A stretch of DNA of 48,434 bases from Lachnospiraceae bacterium AM48-27BH (GTDB lineage: Bacteria; Bacillota; Clostridia; Lachnospirales; Lachnospiraceae), in the NCBI GenBank assembly GCA_003478355.1, contig QUFC01000032.1:1-48434 (forward strand), given 5' to 3'. Shown here in pieces: positions 28,902 to 37,934 of this stretch. Each line of letters begins with the position of its first letter. Positions within the stretch are counted from its first letter, which is position 1. The notes under the pieces are model-generated. The model ran no database searches, was not told where the DNA came from, and was given only the letters and a program-made list of their open reading frames with translations. Made by a program: the position numbers and the translations under genes.

Positions 28902-30218
28902 ATGGATTTATTTGATTATATGAGAACCAACACGATGAAACAGGAATCCCCGTTAGCCTCCCGCATGCGGCCGGAGACTCTGGATCAGGTAGTAGGTCAG
29001 AAACATATCGTAGGGCCCGGAACCCTGCTTTACCGGGCAATTAAGGCCGACCAGCTGGGCTCCATCATTTTCTATGGCCCGCCAGGAACCGGCAAGACCA
29101 CTCTGGCGAAAGTGATTGCCCACACCACCAAAGCGGAATTCTGCCAGATCAACGCCACCGTAGCAGGTAAAAAGGATATGGAAGAGGTGGTTCAGAAAGC
29201 CAAGGATACTTTGGGGATGTATGGGAGACGGACGATCCTTTTTGTAGATGAGATCCACCGTTTTAATAAGAGCCAGCAGGATTATCTGTTACCGTTCGTG
29301 GAGGATGGAACCCTGATCCTGATCGGCGCCACCACGGAAAATCCTTATTTTGAGGTGAATGGGGCGCTTCTTTCCCGTTCCCGCATTTTTGAGTTAAAGG
29401 CCCTGGAAAAAGAGGATATCCTGGAGCTGCTTCACCGGGCTGTGACCGATGTGGAAAAGGGCATGGGAAGTTATCGGGCAGTTCTGGATGAGGATGCGGC
29501 TGATTTTCTGGCAGATGTGGCCAATGGGGACGCCAGGGCGGCGTTAAATGCCCTGGAACTGGGTGTTCTGACTACACCAAGAGCTGAGGACGGCAAGATC
29601 CATATCGATCTGGAGGTGGCCCAGGAGTGTATCCAGAAGCGGGCAGTCCGCTATGATAAGGACGGCGATAATCACTATGATACCATTTCGGCTTTTATTA
29701 AAAGCATGCGGGGGTCTGATCCGGACGCAGCGGTTTACTATCTGGGCCGGATGCTCTACGCAGGAGAAGATATCAAATTTATTGCCAGAAGAATCATGAT
29801 CCACGCGGCAGAGGATGTAGGCATGGCAGATCCCCAGGCGTTAAATGTAGCAGTCAGCGCTGCTCAGGCAGTGGAGCGGATCGGTATGCCGGAAGCGCGG
29901 ATCATACTGGCTGAGGCAGTGATCTATATAGCCTCAGCACCGAAGAGCAATTCCGTGATATCGGCCATTGACCAGGCTATGGAGGCAGTCCGCACAGAGA
30001 AGACCAGGCCGGTTCCGGTCCACCTTAAGGACACGCACTATAAGGGGGCAGAGAAACTTGGACATGGCGCCGGATACCTGTACCCCCATGATTTCCCGGG
30101 GCATTACGTGAAACAGCAGTATCTCCCGGATGGGATGGAAGGAAGGACATTCTATCATCCGTCCGATGAAGGATTTGAAAAGGAAGTCAAAAACATCTTT
30201 TCAACGAGAAAAAAATAG
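28902..30218 (+). CDS. rarA: Replication-associated recombination protein A
   Basis: AAA+ ATPase related to clamp-loader subunits, acting at stalled replication forks. Walker A YGPPGTGKTT near residues 55-64, Walker B ILFVDEIHRFNK, sensor ATTENPYFEVN and the arginine-finger segment LLSRSRIFEL are all present. 438 residues, normal for RarA/MgsA. It starts 13 bases after the deacetylase stop. Confidence 0.95.
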   Translation: MDLFDYMRTNTMKQESPLASRMRPETLDQVVGQKHIVGPGTLLYRAIKADQLGSIIFYGPPGTGKTTLAKVIAHTTKAEFCQINATVAGKKDMEEVVQKAKDTLGMYGRRTILFVDEIHRFNKSQQDYLLPFVEDGTLILIGATTENPYFEVNGALLSRSRIFELKALEKEDILELLHRAVTDVEKGMGSYRAVLDEDAADFLADVANGDARAALNALELGVLTTPRAEDGKIHIDLEVAQECIQKRAVRYDKDGDNHYDTISAFIKSMRGSDPDAAVYYLGRMLYAGEDIKFIARRIMIHAAEDVGMADPQALNVAVSAAQAVERIGMPEARIILAEAVIYIASAPKSNSVISAIDQAMEAVRTEKTRPVPVHLKDTHYKGAEKLGHGAGYLYPHDFPGHYVKQQYLPDGMEGRTFYHPSDEGFEKEVKNIFSTRKK

Positions 30219-30220
30219 TC

Positions 30221-30226
30221 TATAAT
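30221..30226 (+). promoter_or_regulatory. Possible -10 box for rho
   Basis: TATAAT just after rarA, with a weak TTTTCA 17 bases upstream. It would give rho a leader of about 180 bases. Confidence 0.35.
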
Positions 30227-30268
30227 AAAAATAACTATGAAAGTACCGTGTACGTGAGTATAGTTTAA

Positions 30269-30288
30269 AGGCGGCGTTCACGCCGCCT
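30269..30288 (+). other. GC-rich hairpin in rho leader
   Basis: Perfect 8-bp stem AGGCGGCG / CGCCGCCT with TTCA loop and no T-tract. It lies in the 195-base region between rarA and rho, which holds no gene. It could be a leader structure or a weak terminator. Confidence 0.45.
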
Positions 30289-30413
30289 GGTATCTGATCT
30301 TCTGGATTATTCACAGGAAATCCCAAGACATATTTTTTAGATAAAAAGATCCAGTATTGTTATGGACAGGTTTGGACAGGCTGGAAGAATGGAAAAAGAA
30401 AAAGGAGAAACAT

Positions 30414-32144
30414 ATGCGTGAAAAACTGCAGACATTACCGTTAACACAGTTAAAAGAGATTGCGAAATCCCAGGGCATGAAGGGTGTCAGTGGAATGAAA
30501 AAAAGCGATCTTATCGATCTTTTATGCCAGAAAGCAGAAGAAAGCCAGGGAGAGACAGGCGTGACTGAGACACCGGCCCGTACCGAGAGCCAGAGCCGTA
30601 CTGAAGGTCAGAACCGTACTGAGAACCAGAGCCGTACTGAAAATCAGCCACGTTCTGAAGGCCAGATGCGTCCATATAACCAGTACCGTCAGAATAATTA
30701 CCAGTCCCGCAATGATGGCCAGTACCGCCAGAACAGAACTTATGGCCAGTATAACCGTCAGGACCGTAACGACAGCCGTACCGATAACCGTTCGGACCGT
30801 AACGATAGCCGTATAGATAACCGTATAGATAACCGCACCGATTATCGTCAGGACAGAGCTGCGAGTACCATGGAGCAGAATCTGTCTGCCCAGTCATCTG
30901 CCCAGCAGAGCATCCAGAACCCGTCAAACAGCTATTCTGAACGTACAGAACGCACATACCAGACGAATCCGGCTCCGATCGAACCGCTTCCACAGGGACC
31001 TGCGGATTTAGACAGTGGCATTGAAGCGAATGGTATCTTAGAGGTTATGCCGGACGGTTTTGGATTTATCCGTTGTGAGAACTTCCTTCCGGGTGAGAAT
31101 GATGTTTATGTGGCGCCATCCCAGATCCGCCGTTTCAATTTAAAGACTGGTGATGTGATCGTGGGAAGCCGCAGGATTAAGACTGCCCAGGAGAAATTCG
31201 CAGCACTTCTGTATATTAAGACGGTGAATGGTTATCCGCTGTCTTCTCTGGAGCACAGACCGAATTTCGAGGATCTGACCCCGATCTTCCCAAATCAGAG
31301 ACTTCATATGGAAACTCCTGGAAGAGCCAATTCTATTGCCATGCGTGTGCTGGATCTGTTAGCTCCGATCGGTAAAGGACAGAGAGGTATGATCGTGTCC
31401 CCGCCAAAAGCAGGTAAGACCACCCTGTTAAAACAGGTAGCCCAGGCGATTACCACCAATCATCCGGATATGCATCTGATCATCCTGCTGATCGATGAAC
31501 GTCCGGAGGAGGTTACGGATATTAAGGAATCGGTTGTGGGAGATCAAGTAGAAGTCATCTATTCTACCTTCGATGAACTGCCAGAACGCCATAAGCGGGT
31601 ATCTGAGATGGTTGTGGAACGTGCCCGCCGTCTGGTAGAGCATGGCCGGGACGTCATCATTTTATTAGACAGCATTACCCGTCTGGCAAGGGCATATAAT
31701 ATTGTGGTTCCGCCAAGCGGACGTACTCTATCCGGTGGTATGGACCCGGCGGCGCTTCATATGCCGAAGCGTTTCTTTGGAGCAGCCCGCAATATGCGTG
31801 AGGGCGGCAGCTTAACCATTCTCGCAACAGCCCTGGTCAATACCGGAAGCCGTATGGATGATGTGGTCTACGAGGAGTTTAAGGGAACCGGCAACATGGA
31901 ACTGGTACTTGACCGTAAATTATCTGAAAAACGCATCTTCCCGGCTATCGATATTTTGAAATCCGGTACCCGTAATGATCAGCTGCTTTTAACACCAGAG
32001 GAGCAGGAATGTGTGGACAGTATCCGCAAAGCGACCAACAGCTTAAAGCCGGAAGACTCGGTAGAACAGGTATTAAATCTGTTTGCACGTACCAGAACCA
32101 ACAAAGAATTTATTGAAATTGCGAAAAAAACACGTTTTTCTTAA
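30414..32144 (+). CDS. rho: Transcription termination factor Rho with long disordered insert
   Basis: Hexameric RNA helicase ending transcription. N-terminal SAP-like helix bundle is residues 1-40 ([30 protein letters not shown]). Residues about 42-200 are low-complexity, rich in N, Q, R, S, D and T, with repeated units like RTENQS and [10 protein letters not shown]. The RNA-binding cold-shock domain starts near 205 ([14 protein letters not shown]), Walker A is SPPKAGKTT, Walker [15 protein letters not shown]. 576 residues in total, about 150 longer than E. coli Rho. The start at 30414 follows AAAGGAG; an upstream in-frame ATG at 30357 is less likely. Confidence 0.95.
   Translation: MREKLQTLPLTQLKEIAKSQGMKGVSGMKKSDLIDLLCQKAEESQGETGVTETPARTESQSRTEGQNRTENQSRTENQPRSEGQMRPYNQYRQNNYQSRNDGQYRQNRTYGQYNRQDRNDSRTDNRSDRNDSRIDNRIDNRTDYRQDRAASTMEQNLSAQSSAQQSIQNPSNSYSERTERTYQTNPAPIEPLPQGPADLDSGIEANGILEVMPDGFGFIRCENFLPGENDVYVAPSQIRRFNLKTGDVIVGSRRIKTAQEKFAALLYIKTVNGYPLSSLEHRPNFEDLTPIFPNQRLHMETPGRANSIAMRVLDLLAPIGKGQRGMIVSPPKAGKTTLLKQVAQAITTNHPDMHLIILLIDERPEEVTDIKESVVGDQVEVIYSTFDELPERHKRVSEMVVERARRLVEHGRDVIILLDSITRLARAYNIVVPPSGRTLSGGMDPAALHMPKRFFGAARNMREGGSLTILATALVNTGSRMDDVVYEEFKGTGNMELVLDRKLSEKRIFPAIDILKSGTRNDQLLLTPEEQECVDSIRKATNSLKPEDSVEQVLNLFARTRTNKEFIEIAKKTRFS
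30585..30850 (+). repeat. Degenerate coding repeats in rho insert
   Basis: Short direct repeats around CGTACTGA...AACCAGAGC (30588-30660) and GACCGTAACGA-type units (30764-30845) encode the N/Q/R-rich insert. They look like slippage-expanded coding repeats. Confidence 0.6.
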
Positions 32145-32153
32145 TTTTTTCGC

Positions 32154-32182
32154 TTGCATTACCATTGATCCTATGCTATACT
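32154..32182 (+). promoter_or_regulatory. Predicted promoter of rpmE
   Basis: TTGCAT (32154-32159), 17-bp spacer, TATACT (32177-32182) with a TGC extension before the -10 box. It starts 10 bases after the rho stop. Confidence 0.75.
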
Positions 32183-32257
32183 ATGTAGGCTGCTTATTAT
32201 GATAAAAAGTGGCTTTCTAGTCACAATTAATAGAAAATAACTTGAGAGGTGAAAATC

Positions 32258-32467
32258 ATGAGAGAAGGAATCCATCCAGCATACTATCAGGCAAAGGTTA
32301 CCTGCAACTGCGGTAACGAGTTCGTAACAGGCTCTACAAAGCCAGAGATCCACGTTGAGGTTTGCTCCAAGTGCCATTCATTCTACACTGGCCAGCAGAA
32401 AGCTGCTGCAGCTCGTGGACGTATTGATAAGTTCAATCGTAAGTATGGCGTAAACGCTGGTAAATAA
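32258..32467 (+). CDS. rpmE: 50S ribosomal protein L31 (zinc-binding form)
   Basis: 69-residue ribosomal protein. CNCGNEF and [13 protein letters not shown] show the four-cysteine zinc-binding form. Start at 32258 ([11 protein letters not shown]) follows GAGAGGTG; the in-frame ATG at 32249 lies within the ribosome site. Own promoter and terminator. Confidence 0.96.
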   Translation: MREGIHPAYYQAKVTCNCGNEFVTGSTKPEIHVEVCSKCHSFYTGQQKAAAARGRIDKFNRKYGVNAGK

Positions 32468-32486
32468 ACAGAGTATGAGGAGAACA

Positions 32487-32527
32487 GGTTGAGTCTGTAG
32501 TGGAAACACACATACTCAGCCTTTTTT
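32487..32527 (+). terminator. Terminator of rpmE
   Basis: Stem GGTTGAGT (32487-32494) / ACTCAGCC (32514-32521) with one G-U pair and extra pairing inside, then six T. Confidence 0.75.
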
Positions 32528-32539
32528 CTTGTTTTATTT

Positions 32540-32617
32540 CAGTCGAGAAGACTCCTGCCTTTTCAGGTGGTGAGGCATAACGTTCGACTTGAAAACAGTT
32601 CAGTATCTTCATGGTTA
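32540..32617 (+). other. Structured leader upstream of yqhQ
   Basis: AGTCGA (32541-32546) can pair with TCGACT (32584-32589), enclosing smaller arms such as CCTGCCTTTTCAGG (32554-32567). CATAACG at 32576-32582 and TTCAGTATCTTCATGGTTA at 32599-32617 recur in the leuA leader (39564-39570 and 39583-39601). No known RNA class is recognised. Confidence 0.4.
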
Positions 32618-32647
32618 TATCACTTTTTTTTCGAAAGGAGTAGATTC

Positions 32648-33601
32648 ATGAAATATTCCGGAATCGGCGGTCAGGCCGTCATTGAAGGAATCATGATGAA
32701 GAACAAGGACGATTACGCCGTAGCAGTCCGCAAGCCGGATGGTCAGATCGAGGTTCAGACAGACCGCTACGTAAGCATGACGGAAAAGGTGAAATTTTTC
32801 TCCCTTCCATTTATCCGCGGCGTGTTCAGTTTTGCCGATTCCATGATCTTGGGCATGCGCGCCTTGACTTTTTCCACCAGTTTTTTCGAGGATGACGAGG
32901 ATTCCAGTCCGAGCAGATTTGAACTGTGGCTGGATAAGGTTTTTGGCGAGAAACTGGAGAAAGTGCTGATGGCAGCAGTTATGGCATTTTCCGTGGTGGC
33001 GGCAGTGGGTATCTTTATGATCCTTCCGCTGGCATTAAGCAGTCTTTTAAGACCGTGGATCACGTCCGATACGCTGATGGCATTTTTAGAAGGCGTTCTT
33101 CGTCTGGTGATTTTCATTTTATACATCAAACTGGTTTCTAATATGGAAGATATCCGCCGTACCTTTATGTATCACGGCGCAGAACATAAATGCATCAACT
33201 GCATTGAGCACGGTATGGTGCTGAATGTGGAAAATGTCAGAAAAAGTTCCAAACAGCATAAACGCTGCGGAACCAGCTTTCTGATCATTGTGATGATGAT
33301 CAGTATCCTGTTCTTCATGGTGATCCGTGTGGATGGGATTTTATTAAAGATTGTAAGCCGGATCGTACTGATCCCGGTGATTGCGGGTGTGTCCTATGAG
33401 TTTTTGCGTCTGGCTGGAAGAAGTGACAATCCGATCGTCAACTTTTTGAGCAAGCCGGGTCTGTGGATGCAGAATATGACGACCAAGGAGCCGGATGATT
33501 CCATGATCGAGGTGGGAATCGCTTCTGTAGAGGCGGTTTTTGACTGGAAGACCTATTTAAAAGACACATTTCCGGACCAGTATCCGGAAGGCAGCTTATG
33601 A
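32648..33601 (+). CDS. yqhQ: DUF1385 membrane protein, YqhQ-like
   Basis: Polytopic protein of unknown function conserved in Firmicutes beside prmC/prfA. Family marks are GGQAVIEGIMM near the N-terminus and MYHGAEHKCINCIEHG near the middle; several hydrophobic stretches (about residues 96-130, 138-162 and 210-260) indicate membrane helices. Start at 32648 follows GAAAGGAG; 317 residues. Its stop overlaps the prmC start (ATGA), so the two are translationally coupled. Confidence 0.88.
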   Translation: MKYSGIGGQAVIEGIMMKNKDDYAVAVRKPDGQIEVQTDRYVSMTEKVKFFSLPFIRGVFSFADSMILGMRALTFSTSFFEDDEDSSPSRFELWLDKVFGEKLEKVLMAAVMAFSVVAAVGIFMILPLALSSLLRPWITSDTLMAFLEGVLRLVIFILYIKLVSNMEDIRRTFMYHGAEHKCINCIEHGMVLNVENVRKSSKQHKRCGTSFLIIVMMISILFFMVIRVDGILLKIVSRIVLIPVIAGVSYEFLRLAGRSDNPIVNFLSKPGLWMQNMTTKEPDDSMIEVGIASVEAVFDWKTYLKDTFPDQYPEGSL

Positions 33602-34470
33602 CGGCGGCAGAGCTGATCGCCCAGGCGGCGAAACGGCTGTCTGATGCCGGAGTGCCGGAGCCGGAGCTGGATGCGAAGATATTATTTCTGGAAGCGTTCC
33701 ACATGGATCAGGTGCATTTCCTTATGAACCGGATGCGGCCGCTGACAGAGGAACAGAGAGCGCAGCAGGAGACGTATGAGGTGATGATCGACCGGAGGAG
33801 TGCCCGTGTGCCGCTGCAGCAGATTCTGGGCAGCCAGGAATTTATGGGGCTGACCTTCCGCGTGACGCCGGATGTGCTGATTCCGAGACAGGATACGGAG
33901 ACCTTGGTGGAACAGGTACTGCAGGAGCAGAAAGACCCGGATATCCGTCTGCTGGATCTGTGTACCGGATCCGGCTGTATTGCCATCAGCCTGGCAGTCA
34001 TGGGCGGTTACCGGGATGTGACGGCAGCGGACTTATCGGAAGCAGCGCTGAAAGTAGCTGCGGAAAATGCGGATCATTTATTACAGGAACGCTGGAAAGA
34101 GGGATGCCGGTTTACCTTGCGCCGGGGAGATCTGTTCGAGGCTTTAAAACCAGGAGAAAGGTTCGATGTCTTAACCTCCAATCCGCCATATATCCCTACA
34201 GAGGTGGTTCGTGGACTGGAGCCGGAGGTAAAGGACCATGAGCCGTGGATGGCATTAGACGGTACAGAGGATGGGCTGGCATTTTACCGGAGAATTGCCC
34301 ATGAAAGTAAAGCCTGGTTAAATCCAGGGGCTTGCATCTACCTTGAGATCGGTTATGATCAGGGGGAGGCAGTCAGCAGACTGTTAGAAGCGGCTGGATT
34401 TTGTAACATAGAAGTGATCAAGGATCTGCCTGGTCTTGACCGGGTGGTGAGAGCAGAGATAAAAAAGTGA
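33598..34470 (+). CDS. prmC: Release factor glutamine methyltransferase
   Basis: Methylates the GGQ glutamine of release factors. SAM-binding DLCTGSGCIAISLA near residues 120-133 and the catalytic NPPYIP near residue 194 identify it. 290 residues, typical. It overlaps yqhQ by four bases and precedes its substrate gene prfA by 66 bases, the usual order. Confidence 0.96.
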   Translation: MTAAELIAQAAKRLSDAGVPEPELDAKILFLEAFHMDQVHFLMNRMRPLTEEQRAQQETYEVMIDRRSARVPLQQILGSQEFMGLTFRVTPDVLIPRQDTETLVEQVLQEQKDPDIRLLDLCTGSGCIAISLAVMGGYRDVTAADLSEAALKVAAENADHLLQERWKEGCRFTLRRGDLFEALKPGERFDVLTSNPPYIPTEVVRGLEPEVKDHEPWMALDGTEDGLAFYRRIAHESKAWLNPGACIYLEIGYDQGEAVSRLLEAAGFCNIEVIKDLPGLDRVVRAEIKK

Positions 34471-34536
34471 GCGGTTTCTGATCCTGCACAGTGGGAGAGA
34501 TCGCGCCAGGAGTAGAAAGAATAATAGGAGGTTTCC

Positions 34537-35610
34537 ATGTTTGATCGTTTAGATGACATTTTGATCCATTATGAAGAACTGATGCTGGAACTGAACAATC
34601 CTTCCGTTGCGGAAGATCAGAACCGTTTCCGCAAGCTGATGAAGGAGCAGGCAGATTTAGCTCCATTGGTAGACACATACAAAGAATACAAACAGGCAAA
34701 GCAGGACGAGCAGGACAGCTTAGCTTTACTGGAAGAAGAAAAAGACGAAGAGATGCGTGAATTAGCGAAGGAAGAACTTTCTGATGCGAAAAAACGCATT
34801 GAGGAGCTGGAGAACCAGTTAAAGATCCTTCTTCTGCCAAAGGACCCGAATGATGATAAGAACATCATCATGGAGATCCGCGCAGGCGCAGGCGGTGATG
34901 AGGCGGCTTTATTTGCGGCTGAGTTATACCGTATGTATGTGAACTATGCAGAGAGCCAGAGATGGAAAGTCGAGTTAGTCAGCGTCAATGAAAATGGAAT
35001 CGGCGGTTTCAAGGAAGTGGTTGCCATGATCACAGGGAAAGGTGCTTATTCCAAGTTAAAATACGAGAGCGGCGTACACCGTGTACAGCGTGTGCCGGAA
35101 ACTGAGAGCGGCGGACGTATCCATACTTCCACTGCAACGGTAGCCGTTATGCCGGAGGCAGAGGATGTAGATGTCCAGATCGACATGAAGGACTGCCGTA
35201 TCGATGTGATGCGTGCATCCGGTAATGGTGGACAGTGTGTCAATACCACAGACTCCGCAGTACGTCTGACCCATATTCCGACTGGCATCGTGATCTACAG
35301 CCAGACCGAGAAATCCCAGTTACAGAACAAGGAGAAAGCTTTCCGCCTTCTGCGTTCCAAGTTATACGACATGGAGTTAGAAAGAAGACAGAATTCAGAG
35401 GCTGAGGAGAGAAGAAGCCAGATCGGTACCGGAGACCGTTCTGAGAAGATCCGTACCTACAACTTCCCACAGGGCCGTGTGACAGATCACCGGATCGGCC
35501 TGACCCTGTATAAGTTAGACAAGATTATGAACGGCGATATCCAGGAGATCATCGACGCCTGCATCGCGGCTGACCAGGCTGCCAAACTGGCGAAGATGAA
35601 CGAGAACTAA
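34537..35610 (+). CDS. prfA: Peptide chain release factor 1
   Basis: Reads UAA and UAG stop codons. The codon-recognition tripeptide P-x-T appears as PET in [10 protein letters not shown], which separates RF1 from RF2 (SPF), and the catalytic GGQ is in [11 protein letters not shown]. 357 residues, no programmed frameshift. AGGAGG precedes the start. Confidence 0.97.
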   Translation: MFDRLDDILIHYEELMLELNNPSVAEDQNRFRKLMKEQADLAPLVDTYKEYKQAKQDEQDSLALLEEEKDEEMRELAKEELSDAKKRIEELENQLKILLLPKDPNDDKNIIMEIRAGAGGDEAALFAAELYRMYVNYAESQRWKVELVSVNENGIGGFKEVVAMITGKGAYSKLKYESGVHRVQRVPETESGGRIHTSTATVAVMPEAEDVDVQIDMKDCRIDVMRASGNGGQCVNTTDSAVRLTHIPTGIVIYSQTEKSQLQNKEKAFRLLRSKLYDMELERRQNSEAEERRSQIGTGDRSEKIRTYNFPQGRVTDHRIGLTLYKLDKIMNGDIQEIIDACIAADQAAKLAKMNEN

Positions 35611-35672
35611 AATCCACTATATCGGGGAATGCCGTGAAGGATAGATCTGCCGGTTGCGGGACCGGTGGATTT
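35610..35672 (+). other. Structured region after prfA
   Basis: Outer stem AAATCCAC (35610-35617) / GTGGATTT (35665-35672) encloses a CCGGT/ACCGG hairpin (35650-35665 region). The two right arms share a base, so they compete at the edge. No T-tract follows. Role unknown. Confidence 0.35.
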
Positions 35673-35741
35673 ATACGTGTAATTATGAATGGATGGAATC
35701 GTTAACAAATGGTTAGCGATAATTGCAACAGGAGGAGTCAT

Positions 35742-36859
35742 ATGGAACAGTCAAAAGTGTATTTTACAACCTTCAAAGCAACAGAACACGAAAATCTGCT
35801 TCAGAAGCTGCATCGTCTGATGAAAACAGCAGGATTTGAGCAGATCGATTTTACAGACAAATACGCGGCTATCAAGATTCATTTTGGTGAGTACGGCAAC
35901 CTTGCGTTCCTTCGGCCAAACTATGCAAAGGTCGTAGCAGATTATGTAAAAGAATTAGGTGGAAAGCCATTTTTAACAGACTGCAACACCTTGTATGTAG
36001 GAAGCCGTAAGAATGCCCTGGATCATTTAGACACTGCTTATGTCAATGGATTTTCTCCGCTGCAGACCGGCTGCCATGTGCTGATCGCTGATGGATTAAA
36101 GGGAACCGATGAAACCTTAGTCCCATTGAATGGCGAATACGTAAAAGAGGCGAAGATCGGTCATGCCATTATGGATGCTGACGTATTGATTTCCCTGACC
36201 CATTTTAAGGGCCACGAGATGACCGGATTTGGCGGCACCATCAAAAATATCGGCATGGGCTCCGGCTCCAGAGCTGGTAAGATGGAGCAGCACTGTGATG
36301 GAAAGCCAAGTGTTGACCAGTCCCTGTGTGTAGGCTGCGGTGCCTGCGGACGGATCTGTGCCCATGGCGCTCCGGTGATCAAAGACCGGAAAGCACCATT
36401 GACCATGACAAATGTGTAGGTTGCGGACGGTGTCTGGCTGTCTGCCCGAAGGATGCCATTGCAGCGGATTATAATGATTCCCTGAAGGTGTTAAACTGCA
36501 AGATGGCAGAGTACAGCCTGGCAGTCTGCAAGGACCGTCCATGCTTCCATGTATCCCTGATCTGTGATGTGTCTCCGAACTGTGACTGTCATCCAGAAAA
36601 TGATATTCCGATCATTCCGAATATCGGCATGCTGGCTTCCTTTGACCCGGTTGCCTTAGACCAGGCCTGCGCCGATCTCTGCAATCAGCAGACCCCGGTC
36701 GCATCCAGTATTCTTGGAGAGAACATTAAGGCTCATGGCAATCACGAGGGTCATGATCATTTCCACATGGTACATCCAGATACCGAGTGGAGAACCTGTA
36801 TCGAGCATGCAGTGAAGATTGGTCTGGGAACCGACCAGTATGAAATGGTAAGAATTTAA
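35742..36859 (+). CDS. DUF362 protein with two 4Fe-4S motifs, one apparent frameshift
   Basis: Iron-sulphur protein of unknown role; DUF362 proteins often carry ferredoxin domains. Start MEQSKVYFTTF at 35742 follows AGGAGGAG. The first cluster motif is CVGCGACGRICAHGAP; the frame then breaks near CC 36396-36397, and one more base gives IDHDKCVGCGRCLAVCPKDAI with the second CxxCxxCxxxCP motif. The rest continues to 36859, total about 372 residues, ending in a His-rich stretch (HGNHEGHDHFHMVHP) that might bind metal. Confidence 0.82.
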
Positions 36860-36880
36860 TAAATCCCGATAACAAAAGAG

Positions 36881-36928
36881 AAAGCTCATCCTGTGGAAGA
36901 AAATCAAAATCCACAGGGTGGGCTTTTT
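36881..36928 (+). terminator. Terminator after DUF362 gene
   Basis: 17-bp stem: 36881-36897 pairs with 36910-36926 (two G-U pairs), then TTTTT at 36924-36928. That T-tract is also the first part of the repeat hairpin at 36924-36962. Confidence 0.85.
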
Positions 36929-37051
36929 ATGTCATAGGAAACTTCGTCCTATGACATAAAAACGCTCCGCGGGATGCGCACTCGCACGAAGAAGAAATAT
37001 GTCGCAAGCGACCGCGCTCGGCGCGAGAATGTGCCAAGGCACATTCTTTTT
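36924..37051 (+). repeat. Modular hairpin repeat, modules 1+2+3 (copy B, fullest)
   Basis: Module 1: 16-bp perfect stem TTTTTATGTCATAGGA (36924-36939) / (36947-36962), loop AACTTCG, then CGCTCCGCGGGAT (36963-36975) and CGCACTCGCACGAAG. Module 2: GTCGC/GCGAC (37001-37012) and CGCGC/GCGCG (37013-37025). Module 3: AGAATGTGCC/GGCACATTCT with AA loop (37026-37047) plus TTTT. Module 1 recurs at 41370; modules 2 and 3 recur at 17662. Confidence 0.88.
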
Positions 37052-37085
37052 CATGTTTGGAACCCGGACCGGAATGGAGGAAACG

Positions 37086-37877
37086 ATGAGAAAGCATGGG
37101 AAAATACGAGCCCTTCATAGGGCAGTTCCGATCTTTCTGGCTGCCCTTAGCCTGATAAGCGGCAGCATACTTGCAGACCTATGCACAGAACGGCTAGAGG
37201 AACAGAAACAGGAGATCCAGAAACAGGAGCAGGAGATTCAGAAACAGGAACAATTAGCAGAGCTTGTCAAGGAATCCTCAAAAATATCTCCAATAGACTT
37301 TGCATATCTTATATCATGCAATCCGGATACAGCTGCCTGGCTTTACATCCCGGAAACGAACATAGATTATCCGGTGGTTCAGGGTAAGGACAATGAAACC
37401 TATATGACCAGAAATTTTTATGGAGAGGAGGCCCCAAGCGGTACGATTTTCCTGGATTACCAGTCAGCAATCCGGCAGAAAAACTATGTCTTCTACGGCC
37501 ATAACATGAAAAATGGCACGATGTTCCGCGATATTGCCCGTTACGCTGAGAAAACCTATTTTGATACCCACCGCCAGATCTGGCTTTACACTCCACAGGA
37601 AACTCTGGAACTGGAAGCGGTGGAATGGTTCAGCGCACCCAATTCCCGGGAGCTGCGGGAACAGTGCCTGACAGAACAGACGAAAGGAACCTATGTTTTT
37701 GTTACCTGCAGCTATGATGGCAAGGACAACCGGGGGATTTTGTGGGCACGTGAAGTATCACGAGTGGAATTGCCAAATAAAAAAAGTTATGGTATGATGT
37801 TGTTCGGAATTGATGAAAACAAATCAAGCATTGTTGATAGAAAGCAAGGAAAGAGTAACCTTCAGGCAGGCGGATAG
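37086..37877 (+). CDS. srtB: Class B sortase
   Basis: Membrane-anchored transpeptidase attaching proteins to the cell wall. N-terminal anchor is residues 13-31, followed by a short coiled coil (EEQKQEIQKQEQEIQKQEQ, with two near-identical repeats). Catalytic residues are H139 in FYGHNMKNGTMF, C208 in FVTCSYD and R222 in ILWAR. 263 residues. Start at 37086 follows GGAGG; an in-frame ATG at 36999 lies in the repeat element and would add 29 odd residues. No sorting-signal protein was seen in this window. Confidence 0.9.
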   Translation: MRKHGKIRALHRAVPIFLAALSLISGSILADLCTERLEEQKQEIQKQEQEIQKQEQLAELVKESSKISPIDFAYLISCNPDTAAWLYIPETNIDYPVVQGKDNETYMTRNFYGEEAPSGTIFLDYQSAIRQKNYVFYGHNMKNGTMFRDIARYAEKTYFDTHRQIWLYTPQETLELEAVEWFSAPNSRELREQCLTEQTKGTYVFVTCSYDGKDNRGILWAREVSRVELPNKKSYGMMLFGIDENKSSIVDRKQGKSNLQAGG

Positions 37878-37934
37878 ATCCCGGAAAACGGAATATCGGA
37901 TAGAACTGCAGGAGCGTTACGGGAGGATGATATT

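Noticed and set aside
30585..30850. CRISPR-like short repeats
   Set aside because: The repeats are degenerate, unevenly spaced and in frame within rho; they encode the disordered insert.
36396..36420. Programmed frameshift in the DUF362 gene
   Set aside because: No slippery heptamer or stimulator is seen, and it follows the same one-base-loss pattern as seven other breaks.
36999..37085. Earlier ATG start for srtB
   Set aside because: The extra residues are encoded by the hairpin repeat; the ATG at 37086 has GGAGG and gives a standard sortase N-terminus.
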